Shown piece by piece: positions 47,736-52,311 of a stretch of 52,311 bases of DNA. The DNA lies in contig JAISBN010000087.1 of NCBI GenBank assembly GCA_031266175.1, positions 1 to 52,311 on the forward strand. Reading direction: 5' to 3'. Origin of the DNA: Treponema sp. GTDB lineage: Bacteria > Spirochaetota > Spirochaetia > Treponematales > Breznakiellaceae. The position numbers and the translations under genes were made by a program. The notes under the pieces were generated by a model. That model worked only from the letters and a program-made list of their open reading frames with translations, was not told where the DNA came from and did not search any database. Within the stretch, counting starts at the first letter, position 1. Each line of letters opens with the position of its first letter.

Positions 47736-48085
47736 AGATACTGCGCCAGCTTGCGATTATTCTGCTGTTCGGCTGCGCTGGGGAGGTCCTTTCCCGCTTT
47801 TTACCGGCGAGGCTTCCTGCCAGCGTTTGGGGACTTCTCCTGATGCTGATTTTTCTGGGCCTGCGGATTTTAAAGCCCGAACATCTGGGAGCAAGCGCCG
47901 ATTTCCTCAGCGCCAACATGGCTTTTTTCTTTCTGCCCGCGGCGGTAACTATCCTTGAAAATTTCGGACTCCTGTGGCCGGTACTGTTCAAGTTTATTGT
48001 GATATGCTTTGCCGGAGCGGCGGTGACCTTTGCCGTTAGCTACAGTACGGTGCGGCTTATCAGGTTTCTTATGGAGAGGCGTTGA
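47726..48085 (+). CDS. CidA/LrgA-family holin-like protein
   Basis: LAIILLFGCAGEVLSRFLPARLPASVWGLLLMLIFL...FLPAAVTI; GTG start, overlaps coaW end. Confidence 0.85.
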   Translation: MPVKILRQLAIILLFGCAGEVLSRFLPARLPASVWGLLLMLIFLGLRILKPEHLGASADFLSANMAFFFLPAAVTILENFGLLWPVLFKFIVICFAGAAVTFAVSYSTVRLIRFLMERR

Positions 48086-48771
48086 TTATGGAAGCCTTCT
48101 TGTCGCTGCCCGCGGTGGGCATTGTTGTCAGCATTATCTGTTTTGGTATCGGCTGCCGGATTAGGGAAAAACTGCCCTCCCCCCTGACTAATCCCCTGAT
48201 CATCGCCAATATACTGATCATCCTGGTGGTGATCTATACGCCCCTGACTATTGAACGGTACCGGAAGGGCGGGGATATTATCACCATGTTTATTATCCCC
48301 GTGACGGTAATACTGGCCCTGCGGATCTACCGCCAGCGGGAACTGCTCAAGGCCAACATACTGCCGGTTTTTGCGGGCTGTCTTGCCGGTTCCCTGGCCT
48401 CGCTGGGTTCCGCCCTGGGCCTCTGCCGGCTTTTGGCCGTTGATCCGGTGGTGACGGCATCGCTGCTTCCCAAATCGGTAACCACCGCGATTGCCCTGGA
48501 ACTGTCCGCCCGAGGGGGAGGACTCGCCGGACTTACCATTACGGCGGTGATTGTCACCGGCATGTTCAGCGCCGTTCTTTCCCCTTTATTGATAAAGACC
48601 CTGCGCCTGAAGGATCCCCTAGCCGCGGGAATCGCCATCGGAACCTCGGGCCACGCCATAGGAACCGCCGCCGCCCTGGAACTGGGAGAAGTTGAGGGCG
48701 CCATGAGCGGACTTGCCATGGCCCTGTCGGGGATCATCACCAGCCTTCTCTTCGTTCTTCTGTTCCGGTAG
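48082..48771 (+). CDS. LrgB/CidB-family protein
   Basis: LLPKSVTTAIALELSARGGGLAGLT...GTSGHAIGTAAALELGEVEGAMSGLAMALSGI. Confidence 0.9.
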   Translation: MIMEAFLSLPAVGIVVSIICFGIGCRIREKLPSPLTNPLIIANILIILVVIYTPLTIERYRKGGDIITMFIIPVTVILALRIYRQRELLKANILPVFAGCLAGSLASLGSALGLCRLLAVDPVVTASLLPKSVTTAIALELSARGGGLAGLTITAVIVTGMFSAVLSPLLIKTLRLKDPLAAGIAIGTSGHAIGTAAALELGEVEGAMSGLAMALSGIITSLLFVLLFR

Positions 48772-48835
48772 GCCTGCGGCGGTTCATCAGCCGGGATCCG
48801 TGACTGGTATTTTTCCCTCATTTTTGGTACAGTAA

Positions 48836-50830
<1,995 letters not shown>

Positions 50831-50897
50831 ATGATTCTTCCCTCGCCGAAACCGCATTGCTCTTGCATATCCCATATATCCGGCGCTATACTGGCCC

Positions 50898-51325
50898 ATG
50901 GGCAAAAACCAGGTCATTGCGGGGATTATATCGGATAACCAGGACCCCGACGGATTAAACCGGATCCGGGTCTATTTTCCCTATCTGGAAGGGCCCGGGT
51001 ATGCGACTGGATACCCTACCAGACAGTTATGGCGGGGGAAGAAACCGGGACGGCGGCCCTGCCCGAAGTGGGAAGCATCGTCTTTGTCAACACGCTGGAC
51101 AAATACCGGACCAAAATGATAGCGTTCGGGACCTTGTATACCGAAAAACATCGACAGCGAAGCGGAACTGGTTACCTTTGAGACCGACAAAGACTATACG
51201 GCGGAAGCCAAAGGGGAAATCACCCTGAGGGCGGAAAAAATAACCATTACGGCGGAAGAAGAGTTCAACGCGGACGGGGAAGCGATACAGGTAAAATCAG
51301 AAAAGCCGCTGGAACTAAACGGCGA
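50898..51325 (+). pseudogene. Frameshifted, truncated phage baseplate V / VgrG-like (gp5 OB-fold) protein
   Basis: VIAGIISDNQDPDGLNRIRVYFPYLEGPGY, then DWIPYQTVMAGEETGTAALPEVGSIVFVNTLDKYRTKMIAFGTLY and KNIDSEAELVTFETDKDYTAEAKGEITLRAEKITITAEEEFNADGEAIQVKSEKPLELNGDVE in other frames; ends in IS3 sequence. Confidence 0.75.
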
Positions 51326-51560
51326 TGTGGAACTCCCGGTTCAAGATGTTTTCACAGACCGGAAGCCCGTGCCGGGAGTTGGTCGTCGGGATAAACTTCC
51401 GCCTCCCTTTGGCGTTTAAGCCGTTTTTCCGCATCAATCGGGCCGCTTTCTTAAGGCTTACCCGCTTCCCGCAGCTCTTCCGCAGCTCCTCCCTCACCCG
51501 CGGACTGCCGTACCGATAGTGGCGCTGCTCTTGTATCCGGCGAATAAGGTCCATGTATAA
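51326..51560 (-). mobile_element. IS3-family OrfB (transposase) internal fragment
   Basis: LIRRIQEQRHYRYGSPRVREELRKSCGKRVSLKKAARLMRKNGLNAKGRRKFIPTTNSRHGLPVCENILNREF is IS3 OrfB-like. Confidence 0.8.
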
Positions 51561-51774
51561 GTGGTACAAAAGCGATGCAAACAGGCGGAGATGAGGTGGT
51601 ATGAGGCCCATGCGCAAGAGATGGTAACGCTTAAGGCCAAGGAAGAAAGCGGGAATAGGGGCGCATCGGTTCGGGATTTTATCATGGCTGCCTAAATGCC
51701 CCGAAAAAAAATTGCTGATGCGGGCGGTTGACAAGTCCCCGGTTCCCGGCATAAGGTTCTATATTGGAAGAATT

Positions 51775-52311
51775 ATGAGCGATCCTATTCAGAGCGATCC
51801 TATACAGCCGCCTCCTACAACAGTACAGAACATCGTTTTTGGGGCTATCCTTATCACCCTCTTTGTCCTGGTTTGCCGGCTTTTCGCGCCGTTTTTCACC
51901 GTCCTCCTCTGGTCCATCCTGTTTTATGTGCTGGCTGCCCCCATTTATCAACGGATAACCAAAAAAATGAATTTTTCCACATTTTGGGGAAAAATCCTTC
52001 GGAACATCCTGGCCGCTTCGTTTTCCCTGGGAACCATCGTCCTCATCCTCATTCCCCTGGCCTTTGTGGTTTCCCAGTTTTTCAGGCAAATTATGGAGAT
52101 GATCCGCATGGCCCGGGATTTTTTTAGCACCAAACCCGGAACGGTGAACGAAACCCTGGAATATGTCTCGCATTTAATAGACGAGCTGACGTCCGGCGTG
52201 GTTGTCATCCGGCCCGATGAAATCCAGCGGCGCATCGTACTGCTCCTCAGCGCCAGCCTTCAAAATTTACTCCAGATAAGCAGTACCGTAGCCAAGGACG
52301 TTGGCTCTTTT
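51775..52311 (+). CDS. AI-2E/PerM-family transporter, N-terminal part (runs off the window)
   Basis: NIVFGAILITLFVLVCRLFAPFFTVLLWSILFYVLAAPIYQRITKK...NILAASFSLGTIVLILIPLAFV. Confidence 0.8.
   Translation, partial: MSDPIQSDPIQPPPTTVQNIVFGAILITLFVLVCRLFAPFFTVLLWSILFYVLAAPIYQRITKKMNFSTFWGKILRNILAASFSLGTIVLILIPLAFVVSQFFRQIMEMIRMARDFFSTKPGTVNETLEYVSHLIDELTSGVVVIRPDEIQRRIVLLLSASLQNLLQISSTVAKDVGSF

Overview
This ~52.3 kb window looks like a moderately GC-rich spirochete (Treponema-like) chromosome; that placement is an inference from protein character (spd-type EF-G, TpLRR protein, Treponema-style MCP, spirochete-type hypotheticals). Recognisable genes include mscS, recQ, a TIGR03915/TIGR03916-like DNA-metabolism pair, map, a DegP/HtrA protease, two flotillin-like genes with an NfeD-like protein and a 902-aa propeller-like membrane protein, EF-G, enolase, an HD-GYP / sensor-Hpt / DAGK-like / hybrid-kinase signalling operon, rlpA, pfkB/PNPOx/LUD genes, ogt, type II pantothenate kinase, lrgA/lrgB-like genes and gyrB. 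Accessory material is concentrated at about 7.1-8.2, 18.3-22.7, 28.3-30.5 and 50.9-51.7 kb. The strongest observations are: (1) an AT-rich XRE + GtrB/GtrA-fusion glycosyltransferase + polytopic membrane protein cassette, with three GTC-N5-GAC operator-like palindromes spaced exactly 35 bp on a consensus promoter whose transcript would be nearly leaderless; (2) a diacylglycerol-kinase-like protein with a degenerate GGDG motif (GGSN) inside a phosphorelay/c-di-GMP operon; (3) an MCP that has apparently lost both TM2/HAMP and the kinase-control hairpin tip while staying in frame; (4) a histone-H1-like KTPK-repeat protein with a Cys4 zinc ribbon; (5) an 83-bp two-copy dispersed hairpin element resembling an IS200/IS605 right end; (6) a 21-bp tandem repeat that duplicates a Shine-Dalgarno-like motif just upstream of a frameshifted gene. 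No CRISPR array, rRNA or tRNA was identified by eye.
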